Shown: piece by piece, positions 52,211 through 61,500 of the stretch
Layout of the letters: each line of letters starts with the position of its first letter
Numbering within the stretch: the first letter of the stretch is position 1
Origin: JAKVAV01 sp047632755
GTDB lineage: Bacteria; Bacteroidota; Bacteroidia; Flavobacteriales_D; Cryomorphaceae
Reading direction: 5' to 3'
Length of the DNA stretch: 64,000 nt
NCBI GenBank assembly: GCA_047632755.1
Contig: JBLIDT010000001.1
Span: 296,517-360,516 of the forward strand
Program-made: the position numbers and the translations under genes
Notes under the pieces: generated by a model
Databases searched by the model: none
Seen by the model: the letters and a program-made list of their open reading frames with translations, nothing else
Told to the model about the DNA's origin: nothing

Positions 52211-55200
52211 ATGAAAGCCATTTATAAAGTCTTGCCTTTTCTGCTGCTCTTCTTCAGTTTTGAACTGGCAGCTCAGTTGGATACCAAACATTGGATACCA
52301 CCATTTTTTGCAAAACTTGAGGATCAATCTGGCACCTCCAGTATTAATAAGCATTTCGTTAGTCTCTCAACCCCTGCAGAAGATACTATTCCTGTGATTA
52401 TTAGAGACGGATTTGGTGCTTTGATAGACACCGTATTCATTTCTAAGGCAATGCCTATGGAATATATTTTTGGGCCACAAGGATTTGCTGCTGGCCCTGA
52501 TACTTCTGGTGTAGATACCCTTTCAAGCTATCCACTTAATGTTATTCCCAGAGATAGTTTGAATATGCCTATCCGTTCCCAGGGTCTCTATTTCGAGAGC
52601 TTTCAGCCATTCTTTGTCAACATGAGACATGTTTCTGGTTCACAGGGAATGTCCTTGACGTCTAAAGGACAAGTTGGTTTAGGGAAAAAATTTTTCAGTG
52701 GACATATCTATACGATCAGAAACAATCAAGAAATTTGGAACACCGACAGACGCTCTCACTTCATTTCAGTTATGGCTACTGAGGATAATACGCAAATCAC
52801 CATTGATTTGATAAAAGACCCTATTTCGTTTATTAATCAGCCCGATGGTCCTATTACATTTACCCTAGATCAGTTTGAATCCTATGTAGTTGGAGTTGAT
52901 CACAATGATCTGTCGAATGAAGACATCAACAACGTTAACGGAACCAGAATAACCTCTGACAAGCCTATCGTTTGTAATTCAGGATCGTGGTTGTCAGGAA
53001 ATCAACAAGGCCAGTGCATTGGCGCAGATCAGCTGGTGACAGCAGATGTTACTGGTCAGGAGTATATTGTTGTGCGGGGGTTAGGAAATGCAACTACTGA
53101 ACGCCCAATGGTCGTAGCAGTTGAAGATGGTACAGAAGTATTTCTTAATGATGAAACTGCTCCGATTGCTGTGCTTGACGAGGGCGAATTTTACTTCATA
53201 GAAACAGATAAGTTCACTGCGAATGGCAATTTGTATATTCTTGCAACTGAGAAGGTGTATGTCTTTCAGACCTCTTCGGGTTCGGCCACGAGCATTGGAC
53301 AAACGGTGGGCTTGAATTTTATTCCACCTCTCAACTGTGTTGGGGCAAAAGAAGTAAACTTACCATTTGTTTTTAGTTTGAAATCAACTCAAACAGGCGC
53401 TCCTGAGGTTGATGCCCGAATAAATATTATTACAAAAGCTGGGACATCAATTTTTATCAATGAGAGCGTCACGCCTCTCACGGGAGCCCAGTTAGTTACA
53501 GGAACGTCAGAATGGGTTTCTTACGCTTTCGATGCAGAGACGAACAATGTCAATATTGTAAGTGATTCAGTAATGAATGTGGCATTGCTCACACAGTCCA
53601 GTGTGGTTGGGACTGCAGGTTATTTCTCTGGGTTTACGCTAGAGCCCGTAGTAGGAATCAGCGCAGGAATAAGCGGAACGATACCTTGTATTCCAGGGAA
53701 CGCAGTCCTCCAAGTATTTGGCTTCGACACGTATCAGTGGTATTTTGAAGGCGAAGAAATTGAAGGAGCAACTGGGAATACGCTTACCCCTGAATTTGCG
53801 GGGCAGTATAGCGTAGAAGGAATCGATATTGCTTGTGGATTCAGATTTCCGTCAAATCCTTTTGTCATTCCTTATTGTCCATCGACATTGGGAGTTGCTA
53901 AAGAGGCTCAAGTGGTGCAAGAGACGGCACCAGGTTCGAGAATATTTGATCTGACTTATCAAATCTTTATCGAAAACCTAGCGGGGAATGTGAGTCAGAA
54001 TATACAGGTTATTGAGAATATTCAAGGAGGTCTGCCCGCAGGAGCTACAGCTGAGCTCATTGGAACACCGAACTTGTCATTTGGGAATCTTACGGGAGGA
54101 CTCAATGGATCTTTCGATGGAGTGACGAATCGTAGATTGCTTCCAGGTAATGGGAATCTGCCAGGAGCTGGTGCAGGTAATAATGCAGACGCCATTGGAA
54201 TTACCATTCGAGTGGATATGAATGCTGCCGAACAGGATGGATTCTTTAATCAAGTTACGGTTTCCAGTATCGACGAAGGAATCAATGACGGAGTAACAGG
54301 TCCATTCAATGGTCAAGACTTCTCACACGTTGGAACAAATCCAGATCCCAACGGAAACGGTGAGCCAAACGAAGAGGGTGAGAATGAGCGAACGCTTACC
54401 TGCTTCTTTCTAAATACATTTGAATACTTAGCAGAAAGTTTTTGTATAAGTGATGACGTTCAGGCTATTGAACTCGATGGTGTGAGTAGCGGATTATTTA
54501 CGACTGCTATCGATGGTTTAGCGATTGATGCTGAAACCGGAGCTATTACTCCTCAGGATAGTGACGCCGGAACCTATATCGTAACCTTTACTACTGAAGG
54601 AAGATGCCCGACCACTACCTCGACTGAAGTAACCATAATAGCATTTCCTGTTCCTGGAATAGGAGATGCGATAGAAGCATGTGAGCAGTCAGAGTTAGTT
54701 GACTTGAACGACGTTCTTGTTGGCGAAGACCTTGATGGCGTTTGGACTGATTCAGAAGGCAACTTGGTTGGGAACAGTTTTGACCCAGTGGCGCCTGGAA
54801 CCAACGTCTTTACATACACAGTTATCAACGAGCCTTGCTCAGCGGAATCTGCAGATGTCACCATTAATGTGATCGAGGCACCGATTTCTGGTGTTCCTGC
54901 TGAGAATACGGCATTCTGTTTTGATGAATCTCAGGTATCGCTTGATGAATTGATTGTGGCCGCAGATGCTGACGGAGTTTGGACTGATGCTAATGGTATT
55001 GTCATTGAAGATTCATACATCTTCGGAGGGTCTGGCGATTTTACGCTGACGTACACTACAACAAATGCGATATGTGGAGATCGTTCGACTGATGTTGTGG
55101 TATCCGTAATACCAGTGCCAGATGCTGGAGAAGATGTGGGTCTTGAGACTTTCTGTGAGGGAGAAGAAGTGAATTTGAATGATTTACTTATCGCGGCTGA

Positions 55201-55894
55201 CGATGATGGGCAGTGGTTTGATCCTGAAGGGGTAGAATCTGCGGATGTTATTGACCTTTCCGTTTTGGGAAGTCAAGTTTACACTTACACCATTAATCGT
55301 GTCCCATGTCCTGAAGTTTCAACTGAAGTAACGTTCGAAGTGGTTGAAGGGACAACTCCTGGAGTTCCAACCGACGGACAAAATAATCTTTGTCCAGATG
55401 ATCAATCCAATGTCAACTTATCCAACTATTTGGTTGGATCTGACTTAGATGGTGTGTGGACAGATGGTGATGGAAATGTAGTCACCAACAGCTTTGTCCC
55501 TTCAGTTGAAGGCGATTATGAGTTCACATACACGGTCAGCAGTATGGAGTGCGGCGATGTTTCAGCAACGATTATCATTAACGTTTCGGAGGGGAACTGT
55601 GAAGTGCTCGTTGAATTGGACATTCCAGAAGGGTTCTCTCCCAATGGTGATGGAATGAACGACGAGTTTGAAATTCAGGGATTGAACGAATTGTATCCCA
55701 ATAATTCGCTTCAAATTTTCAATCGATGGGGAGCAGAAGTTCTGGCGGCATCTCCTTACAACAATGATTGGAATGGAAAAGCTGAAACAGGCTTGAATGC
55801 GGGAGAACAACTTCCTGTAGGAACCTACTGGTACATCCTTGATTTGGGGAATGGAGCTGATCCTATTATGGGTTTTGTCTACTTAAATCGATAA
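52211..55894 (+). CDS. Secreted protein with IgGFc-binding-like domain and T9SS type B sorting domain
   Basis: 1227 residues. Signal peptide (AIYKVLPFLLLFFSFELAAQ); residues about 125-480 resemble the IgGFc-binding N-terminal domain (GHIYTIRNNQEIWNTDRRSH, MATEDNTQITIDL, GTRITSDKPIVCNSGSWL, GADQLVTADVTGQEYIVVRG); an SLGVAKEAQVV-led DUF11-like bacterial repeat (about 560-720); four repeats of about 85 residues with CEQSELVDLNDVLVG and DLDGVWTDSEGN; and a type B domain (PEGFSPNGDGMNDEFEIQGL, LQIFNRWGAEV, GTYWYILDL). The domain name comes from mammalian FCGBP; in bacteria it is a generic adhesion module. Paired with the PorP/SprF gene 17 bases downstream. Confidence 0.88.
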   Translation: MKAIYKVLPFLLLFFSFELAAQLDTKHWIPPFFAKLEDQSGTSSINKHFVSLSTPAEDTIPVIIRDGFGALIDTVFISKAMPMEYIFGPQGFAAGPDTSGVDTLSSYPLNVIPRDSLNMPIRSQGLYFESFQPFFVNMRHVSGSQGMSLTSKGQVGLGKKFFSGHIYTIRNNQEIWNTDRRSHFISVMATEDNTQITIDLIKDPISFINQPDGPITFTLDQFESYVVGVDHNDLSNEDINNVNGTRITSDKPIVCNSGSWLSGNQQGQCIGADQLVTADVTGQEYIVVRGLGNATTERPMVVAVEDGTEVFLNDETAPIAVLDEGEFYFIETDKFTANGNLYILATEKVYVFQTSSGSATSIGQTVGLNFIPPLNCVGAKEVNLPFVFSLKSTQTGAPEVDARINIITKAGTSIFINESVTPLTGAQLVTGTSEWVSYAFDAETNNVNIVSDSVMNVALLTQSSVVGTAGYFSGFTLEPVVGISAGISGTIPCIPGNAVLQVFGFDTYQWYFEGEEIEGATGNTLTPEFAGQYSVEGIDIACGFRFPSNPFVIPYCPSTLGVAKEAQVVQETAPGSRIFDLTYQIFIENLAGNVSQNIQVIENIQGGLPAGATAELIGTPNLSFGNLTGGLNGSFDGVTNRRLLPGNGNLPGAGAGNNADAIGITIRVDMNAAEQDGFFNQVTVSSIDEGINDGVTGPFNGQDFSHVGTNPDPNGNGEPNEEGENERTLTCFFLNTFEYLAESFCISDDVQAIELDGVSSGLFTTAIDGLAIDAETGAITPQDSDAGTYIVTFTTEGRCPTTTSTEVTIIAFPVPGIGDAIEACEQSELVDLNDVLVGEDLDGVWTDSEGNLVGNSFDPVAPGTNVFTYTVINEPCSAESADVTINVIEAPISGVPAENTAFCFDESQVSLDELIVAADADGVWTDANGIVIEDSYIFGGSGDFTLTYTTTNAICGDRSTDVVVSVIPVPDAGEDVGLETFCEGEEVNLNDLLIAADDDGQWFDPEGVESADVIDLSVLGSQVYTYTINRVPCPEVSTEVTFEVVEGTTPGVPTDGQNNLCPDDQSNVNLSNYLVGSDLDGVWTDGDGNVVTNSFVPSVEGDYEFTYTVSSMECGDVSATIIINVSEGNCEVLVELDIPEGFSPNGDGMNDEFEIQGLNELYPNNSLQIFNRWGAEVLAASPYNNDWNGKAETGLNAGEQLPVGTYWYILDLGNGADPIMGFVYLNR

Positions 55895-55911
55895 TTAGAA
55901 CTTTAAAATAA

Positions 55912-56868
55912 ATGGCTATGAGCTATTCGACTTTGAAAAAAATAGTGCTGGGTTTTGCCGTAGTTTTTTTGACTGCAGATGCATTTGCTCAGCAGGCCCC
56001 ATTGTACACCATGTACATGTGGAACCAGCTAGTGATTAACCCTGCTTACGCAGGTAGCCGTGAGGCCTTGACTGTTTCTGGTGTTTTGAGGGAGCAATGG
56101 GTTGGCCTTGAAGGCGCGCCATCCACGCAAGTATTGAGCATTCACAGTCCATTGTCCAATGACAAGATAGGGCTGGGTTTTACGGTACAAAATGATAACG
56201 TTGGCCCGGTGAACAATACAGGTATCTGGGGGGACTTCGCCTACCGCATGAAAGTGACAGAAAAGGCTCGACTTTCATTGGCCTTAAGGGCTGGCTTTAG
56301 TGTTTATCAAGCAGACCTTAGAAACTTGCAGACTGGTGAAGCGAATGACCCTGCCTTTAACCTAAACGTTAGCAATAGTGTCCAGCCTAATTTTGGATTT
56401 GGTGCATACTATTATACCGATCGAGGGTATGTGGGACTTTCATCTCCAAGTACGCTCGAAAATGAATTGAACAGTGGTAATAATACGCCTGGCAATGATT
56501 TTGAAGACTTGAATAACCGTCACTACTATTTGTTGGCTGGTTATGTATTCAATATCAGTGCAGATAGTGGTTCGGTAATGTTTAGACCATCTACAGTCAT
56601 CCGCGCGGTAAATGGCGCTCCAATTAGTTTTGACATTTCTGCAAATTTTCTACTCAAGCAGAAACTCTGGGTAGGGGCCTCTTATAGATATCAAGATGCT
56701 ATAGCCGCTATCGTTTCATTTAATTTTACAGATCATTTACAAGCTGGATATTCTTATGATTTTGGCACAAGTGATTTGAATACATACCACAACGGGTCTC
56801 ACGAGATCATGCTCACTTATGACTTCTTTAAAGATGATGTCAAGACAAGAAATCCCAGATACTTTTAG
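55912..56868 (+). CDS. PorP/SprF-family T9SS membrane protein (third copy)
   Basis: A 318-residue outer-membrane protein, signal peptide KIVLGFAVVFLTADAFAQ. Family opening QAPLYTMYMWNQLVINPAYAGSREA, then VLREQWVGLEGAPSTQVLS, GLGFTVQNDNVGPVNNTGIW and the closing DHLQAGYSYDFGTSDL then NGSHEIMLTYDFF. It is the closest of the three to canonical PorP/SprF and follows the IgGFc-binding-like protein. A terminator lies just beyond its stop, ending the adhesin island. Confidence 0.93.
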   Translation: MAMSYSTLKKIVLGFAVVFLTADAFAQQAPLYTMYMWNQLVINPAYAGSREALTVSGVLREQWVGLEGAPSTQVLSIHSPLSNDKIGLGFTVQNDNVGPVNNTGIWGDFAYRMKVTEKARLSLALRAGFSVYQADLRNLQTGEANDPAFNLNVSNSVQPNFGFGAYYYTDRGYVGLSSPSTLENELNSGNNTPGNDFEDLNNRHYYLLAGYVFNISADSGSVMFRPSTVIRAVNGAPISFDISANFLLKQKLWVGASYRYQDAIAAIVSFNFTDHLQAGYSYDFGTSDLNTYHNGSHEIMLTYDFFKDDVKTRNPRYF

Positions 56869-56891
56869 GGATACTTCGAATCAAATTATTC

Positions 56892-56920
56892 AAGCCTCGG
56901 TTTATATCGGGGCTTTTTTT
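56892..56920 (+). terminator. Rho-independent terminator ending the adhesin/PorP island
   Basis: AAGCCTCG pairs with CGGGGCTT (one U-G pair) around GTTTATAT, followed by a run of Ts, 23 bases after the third PorP/SprF stop. Confidence 0.8.
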
Positions 56921-56957
56921 GTGACCTATCTTACCGAATCAGCCGCGATTCATCACT

Positions 56958-56965
56958 TACCTTTG
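56958..56965 (+). promoter_or_regulatory. Bacteroidota -7 promoter element for the rhodanese gene
   Basis: TACCTTTG exactly matches TAnnTTTG, between the terminator of the previous unit and the ATG at 56990. Confidence 0.55.
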
Positions 56966-56989
56966 TTATCTAACACAACGTTTCGATCT

Positions 56990-57403
56990 ATGCAAATGCT
57001 TCCTAAGTTTTACTTAATCTTTTTTCTGTTTCTTTTTCAATCCTGTTCTTCTCCTGCTCAGGAAAAAGAAGTTCAATCGTCTCCTATTGAGGTAGAAGTC
57101 AGCGAAGCCTCAGAACTGATTGCTCAAGGCGACTTGTTGCTTCTAGATGTAAGAACGCCGGGTGAGGTGAGCCAAGGTTATATAGAAGGCGCATTGAATA
57201 TTAATGTTTCAGCTTGGGAAGAGTTCAAGGCTGGGGTAGACAAGTTGGATAAGACCGAACCTGTAATGGTGTACTGCAAAGTTGGCGGAAGATCTCACAA
57301 AGCGGCCGTTTACTTGGTGGAGAGTGGGTTCACCCAGGTTTATGATATCAAGGGTGGAATTCTCGCTTGGAACGATGCAGGAGAACCTTTAATAAAAGAT
57401 TGA
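56990..57403 (+). CDS. Rhodanese-domain lipoprotein
   Basis: About 137 residues from the ATG giving MQMLPKFYLIFFLFLFQSC; upstream in-frame codons overlap the PorP gene and a terminator and are not coding. Lipobox FQSC indicates an outer- or inner-membrane lipoprotein. The rhodanese domain (about 40-135) has LLLDVRTPGEVSQGYIEGALNIN, the active-site loop YCKVGGRSHKAAVYL with the catalytic Cys, and VYDIKGGILAWNDAGEP. It may transfer sulfur or handle persulfide/thiol redox in the periplasm. One base separates it from the thioredoxin gene, suggesting they work together, though thioredoxin is cytoplasmic. Confidence 0.88.
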   Translation: MQMLPKFYLIFFLFLFQSCSSPAQEKEVQSSPIEVEVSEASELIAQGDLLLLDVRTPGEVSQGYIEGALNINVSAWEEFKAGVDKLDKTEPVMVYCKVGGRSHKAAVYLVESGFTQVYDIKGGILAWNDAGEPLIKD

Positions 57404-57404
57404 T

Positions 57405-57701
57405 ATGGCGAGTTTTAAGGAAATAATCAACGGAGATAAACCTGTTTTAGTAGACTTTTTTGCTGAGTGGTGCGGACCTTGTCAAACCATGGCTCCAGTA
57501 TTGAAAGACTTATCGACCGACATAAAAGGGAAGGCGACAATTCTCAAAGTCGACATCGATAAAAACCCGCAGGCAGCTCAAGCTTTTCAGGTTCGAGGAG
57601 TCCCGACTTTTGTGATATTCAAAAATGGAAAACCTGTCTGGAGACAATCAGGTGCGATGCCCAAGAGTGAGCTGCTAAAAGCTTTACAGAGCAATTATTA
57701 G
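57405..57701 (+). CDS. Thioredoxin
   Basis: A 98-residue cytoplasmic thioredoxin: VLVDFFAEWCGPCQTMAPVL with the CGPC redox pair at residues 23 and 26, VDIDKNPQAAQAFQVRGVPTFVIFKNGKPV with the cis-proline. No signal peptide. Cotranscribed with the rhodanese lipoprotein. Its stop lies one base before the convergent deacetylase stop. Confidence 0.95.
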   Translation: MASFKEIINGDKPVLVDFFAEWCGPCQTMAPVLKDLSTDIKGKATILKVDIDKNPQAAQAFQVRGVPTFVIFKNGKPVWRQSGAMPKSELLKALQSNY

Positions 57702-57702
57702 C

Positions 57703-58314
57703 TTAAGTTAAAGCCGAAAAGGTATAACCTTCTTCCTTCAACCGTTTTAGACTTCGAGGAAGAGCGTAGATCATATTTTTGTAGGCTTTATCACTATCGT
57801 GAAAAACGACAATGCTACCTGGACTCGCATTATCAACCACATTCGACAGACATTTTTCAGGAGACACATCACTTCGCCAATCGGCGGATAGGACATCCCA
57901 CATTACGATTTTGAACCGTGATTTTAAGCTCTTGACCTGATTTCTTGTAATACGGCCATAAGGCGGGCGAAAGAGATTTGAATCTACAACAGATCCGCAT
58001 TCCAACACATTTTTGAAATAGGAGTAATCGGAGAACTCCCAGCCATTCATATGATTCCACGTATGGTTGGCCGTTTTGTGACCCGCATCGAGAAGAGCTT
58101 GGTAGGCTTTCGGGAAACGAATCACGTTACCTCCAATGCAAAAGAAAGTTGCCAGAGCTTCGTACTCCTTCAGAATATCGATAATCTCTAATGTGATTGA
58201 TTCGGTCGGCCCATCATCAAAAGTGAGGTAAACCACCCGTTCCTCTCTACTCTCATTCCAGAGTAAGTCGCCCGCTAGGGGTTTTAAAATTTCGGGTGTT
58301 TTTACCAAATACAC
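57703..58314 (-). CDS. Polysaccharide deacetylase (NodB family)
   Basis: A 203-residue protein with the five NodB motifs: VVYLTFDDGPTES (Asp33-Asp34), KTANHTWNHMNGW (metal His84 and His88), LFRPPYGRIT, MWDVLSADWRS and IVVFHDSDKA. Likely de-N-acetylates peptidoglycan or another amino-sugar polymer. No clear signal peptide is visible with this GTG start; TTG two codons later is an alternative. The upstream spacer begins with a dispersed 24-bp element. Confidence 0.92.
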   Translation of the reverse strand: MYLVKTPEILKPLAGDLLWNESREERVVYLTFDDGPTESITLEIIDILKEYEALATFFCIGGNVIRFPKAYQALLDAGHKTANHTWNHMNGWEFSDYSYFKNVLECGSVVDSNLFRPPYGRITRNQVKSLKSRFKIVMWDVLSADWRSDVSPEKCLSNVVDNASPGSIVVFHDSDKAYKNMIYALPRSLKRLKEEGYTFSALT

Positions 58315-58316
58315 TA

Positions 58317-58340
58317 TTAGAGTCTGTCTATAAAGTCCGC
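58317..58340 (+). repeat. Dispersed short element, copy 3 (IS-end-like)
   Basis: TTAGAGTCTGTCTATAAAG followed by TCCGC, just upstream of the deacetylase start. Related to the copies at 25541-25563 (inverted) and 11457-11480. The rest of the 194-bp gap to 58508 holds no gene I can see. Confidence 0.4.
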
Positions 58341-58508
58341 TATCTTCCTTCCACTAGTTTTATAAACAGTCACTGACCAATGTCAACTCCTTGATTTACA
58401 AAACTACGTGTGCGTTGCTATCGAACTTTCTAGCTCAGTCGCTTGACTAGAGGGACAATTTTTATCAGAATATGTCCACTTAGTTCAGCGTCTACGGACA
58501 CACATTTT

Positions 58509-61500
58509 TTAGAATCTCATAGTGGGCTGAGTTCGATAAGATTCTAGATCTTTGATTTTTATATCAAAGGCCTTGTCAAGTTCTAGGAATCGTTCATCCA
58601 GTTCATTTCCAAAAGCTTCTTGAGGATAGCGTTGCTTCACGTCGTCTCTGAGTCGTCGCATGACTGAGTAAGCTATCTGAATATCCTGTTGGAGCTGGAT
58701 AGCAAATTTCGGTTCAAGCGCCATGTAGTACTCAAAGTCTTCAGCGTATCGGTCGAAAACTATTTTTGTGATTTCGTTCGCCTTTTCGTTTTCACCCAGT
58801 GCGTAATAATTCTCGGCAATTGGAACCATCAACTTATCGAATGGGACATTGTGATGAGGCATGACCTCCATGCTTCTATCCAAAACTTTGAGCGCTTTCC
58901 CCTCTTTTTGCTCCACGATAAGTTGCTCGGCTAAATTCGAGAACTGCAGTCGCAGGTTGTTCGTCATACGGAGGTTGTTCTCGTCCATATAGATCTGGTT
59001 CTCACTATCCATTCCTCCCCACTTGAATTTCTCCATCACATTTTCGTACATCTTTTCGGTATCTACTTTTCCGTAGAGATTGGGATTTCGATTTTCGGGG
59101 CTTTTCACAGGAGTAAGTCGGTAGGCCAATCCTTCTAGTTTGAAGTAACTCTCCAAATTGATGTAGCTATCAGGTCCCGTTGTAACTGCAAAATAAATAG
59201 GTCTTTCCCAGTTATTGGTCGCAAGCAGATCGAGCTGCATCATGTTGTTTTTCAATAGATAGCTTCTGTTTATTCTCCACTCTACACGATCAGAAACGAA
59301 GGCGGTGTCTTCCACACTGATCACCCCTCTTCTCAACAAATCCTCTTTGTCTACCTCGATGTAAAAGCTTTTGGTAGGAATCACCGCTAGCTTTGCACCT
59401 CCACCCATGCTTTTCAAGTTCTCATCCTTCGCGATGAAAGCGATGGCTTTATCCACGTCAACAGGCACACTGTTTGGATTCGAAGATTCATCCATCAAAA
59501 CCACATCACGGGTTCCCTGTCGGTATTTGGTTTCTGTGAGCGAGAAAGGCACAGGTTCAGACTCATAAGCCTTTCGTTTCATCTGGTTGATGTACCAGTC
59601 GGTGTTCAAAAGGCTCAAGTTTACCACCCTTACATCTGTTCGAATTCCTTCCACTTCTTGGGCATACCAAAGAGGGAATGTATCGTTGTCACCATTGGTA
59701 AATAGAATGGCATTTTTTTCAGTAGAATAAAGGTAATTGGCGGCGAAGTCGCGTGCGGTGTAGCGGTCTGATCTATCGTGATCATTCCAACCATCAGCTG
59801 CCATCAGTATGGGTACGGGCAGCGTAAGCATTGCTGCAATAACTGCAATGGGTACGGCGGACTTTACTGACTTTCCTAAAAAGTAAAACAGCGCAATCGC
59901 ACCAACTCCAATGACTCCCATATAGAAAATTGAGTAAGAGAAGAAGTGGCTATTATCTTGAAGATTTTCGAGAACATAGATGACTCCACCTGCTCCTAGA
60001 ACTGCACCTGCAGTATTGATGAGTTGCTTTTTCTTAATGTTATACGCTGCATCGAAAAGGGCATATACACCTAAACCTATCCAAATAGCAAAGGCATAGA
60101 ATGAACCCGCATAAGCGTAATCTCGCTCACGCGGTTGAAAAGGCGTTTGGTTCAGGTACACCACAATGGCTAATCCTGTAAGTAGGAATAGCAGCAACGT
60201 TACAAACCAATCATCGGGACGTCGATAGAGTTGGTAAAGTAGACCGACCAATCCCAAAATAAGAGGCAAAAGGTAGAACCTATTGTAAGCGAAGTTTTCT
60301 GTAATACTGCTCGGCAAATTCTCTTGAGTACCCAGACGCTCTTGGTCTACGAAGTCTACTCCGCTAATCCAGTTTCCACTCAATAAATCTCCGTGTCCTT
60401 GTACATCGTTTTGCTTTCCAGCGAAATTCCACATAAAGTAGCGCCAGTACATAAAATTGAACTGGTAGCGGAAGAAGAACCGCATATTCTCAGTGAAAGT
60501 AGGCTTGTTTACGATGGTAGGCTGGCCATCTTGTCCGATGGTTCGAATGGGCTTCCCTTTAAAATCTGACCAGCTTTTGTATGATTGAACGTGGTTTGCC
60601 TGCGAACTGTACATCCTTGGGAAAACAGACTCAAATTGCGGGTCGTAGTTGACCACTGAAGATTTCCTGTCGTCAGACACCACATACTCATGCGAGAGAT
60701 CATAAGGCTGATCCGAATTGGCGATGTATTTCTCAGCATCAAATCTTTCAGAGAACCATTCGACAATTCTTCCTGTCTTAGCCTGAACTGTCCACGCTTT
60801 TGCATGAAGAGGCTTTCCGTCGCTTCTCGGATTCTGTGCATCCGTCGGCGAATTGAAATAATGTCCGTAGAGAAGAGGTCGGTCTCCGTATTGCTCGCGG
60901 TTGAGGTAGGAGAGGAGAGTAAAAACGTTTTCAGGGTTGTTCTCATCCAATGGAGGATTGGCCGATGAACGAATCACAATCGTCGCAAAAGTGGAGTATC
61001 CTAGAATGATAACTACAACGGATAGAACCACCGTGTTCCAAACGGGCTTGTTGTTCTTGTGGGTGTAATACAATCCAAAAGTTAAAATCGCGATGCTAAT
61101 CAAGGCATAAACGATTGTTCCCGTATTGAAGGGCATGCCAAGCGTATTCACGAAGAACAGTTCAAAGTCGCCCGCAAGGGAAACAACACCTGGAATGATA
61201 CCCGCTTGAATAACTCCCAGGATGACCAATGACACTAATCCAGTAAAGATTATTCCTTTAGTCGTGGGCTTGTTTCGTTTGAAGTAGACTACAAAGCATA
61301 TCGCAGGAATAGCAAGAAGGTTAAGCAAGTGAACTCCGATAGAGAGGCCCATGAGGTAAGCAATGACAATGATCCAGCGCATTTCGTTCTTTCCGTTGGA
61401 AAGACTCTCCCAACGAAGAATAGACCAAAATACTGCTGCTGTAAAAAGCGATGACATGGCGTAGACCTCACCCTCTACTGCTGAAAACCAGAACGAATCT

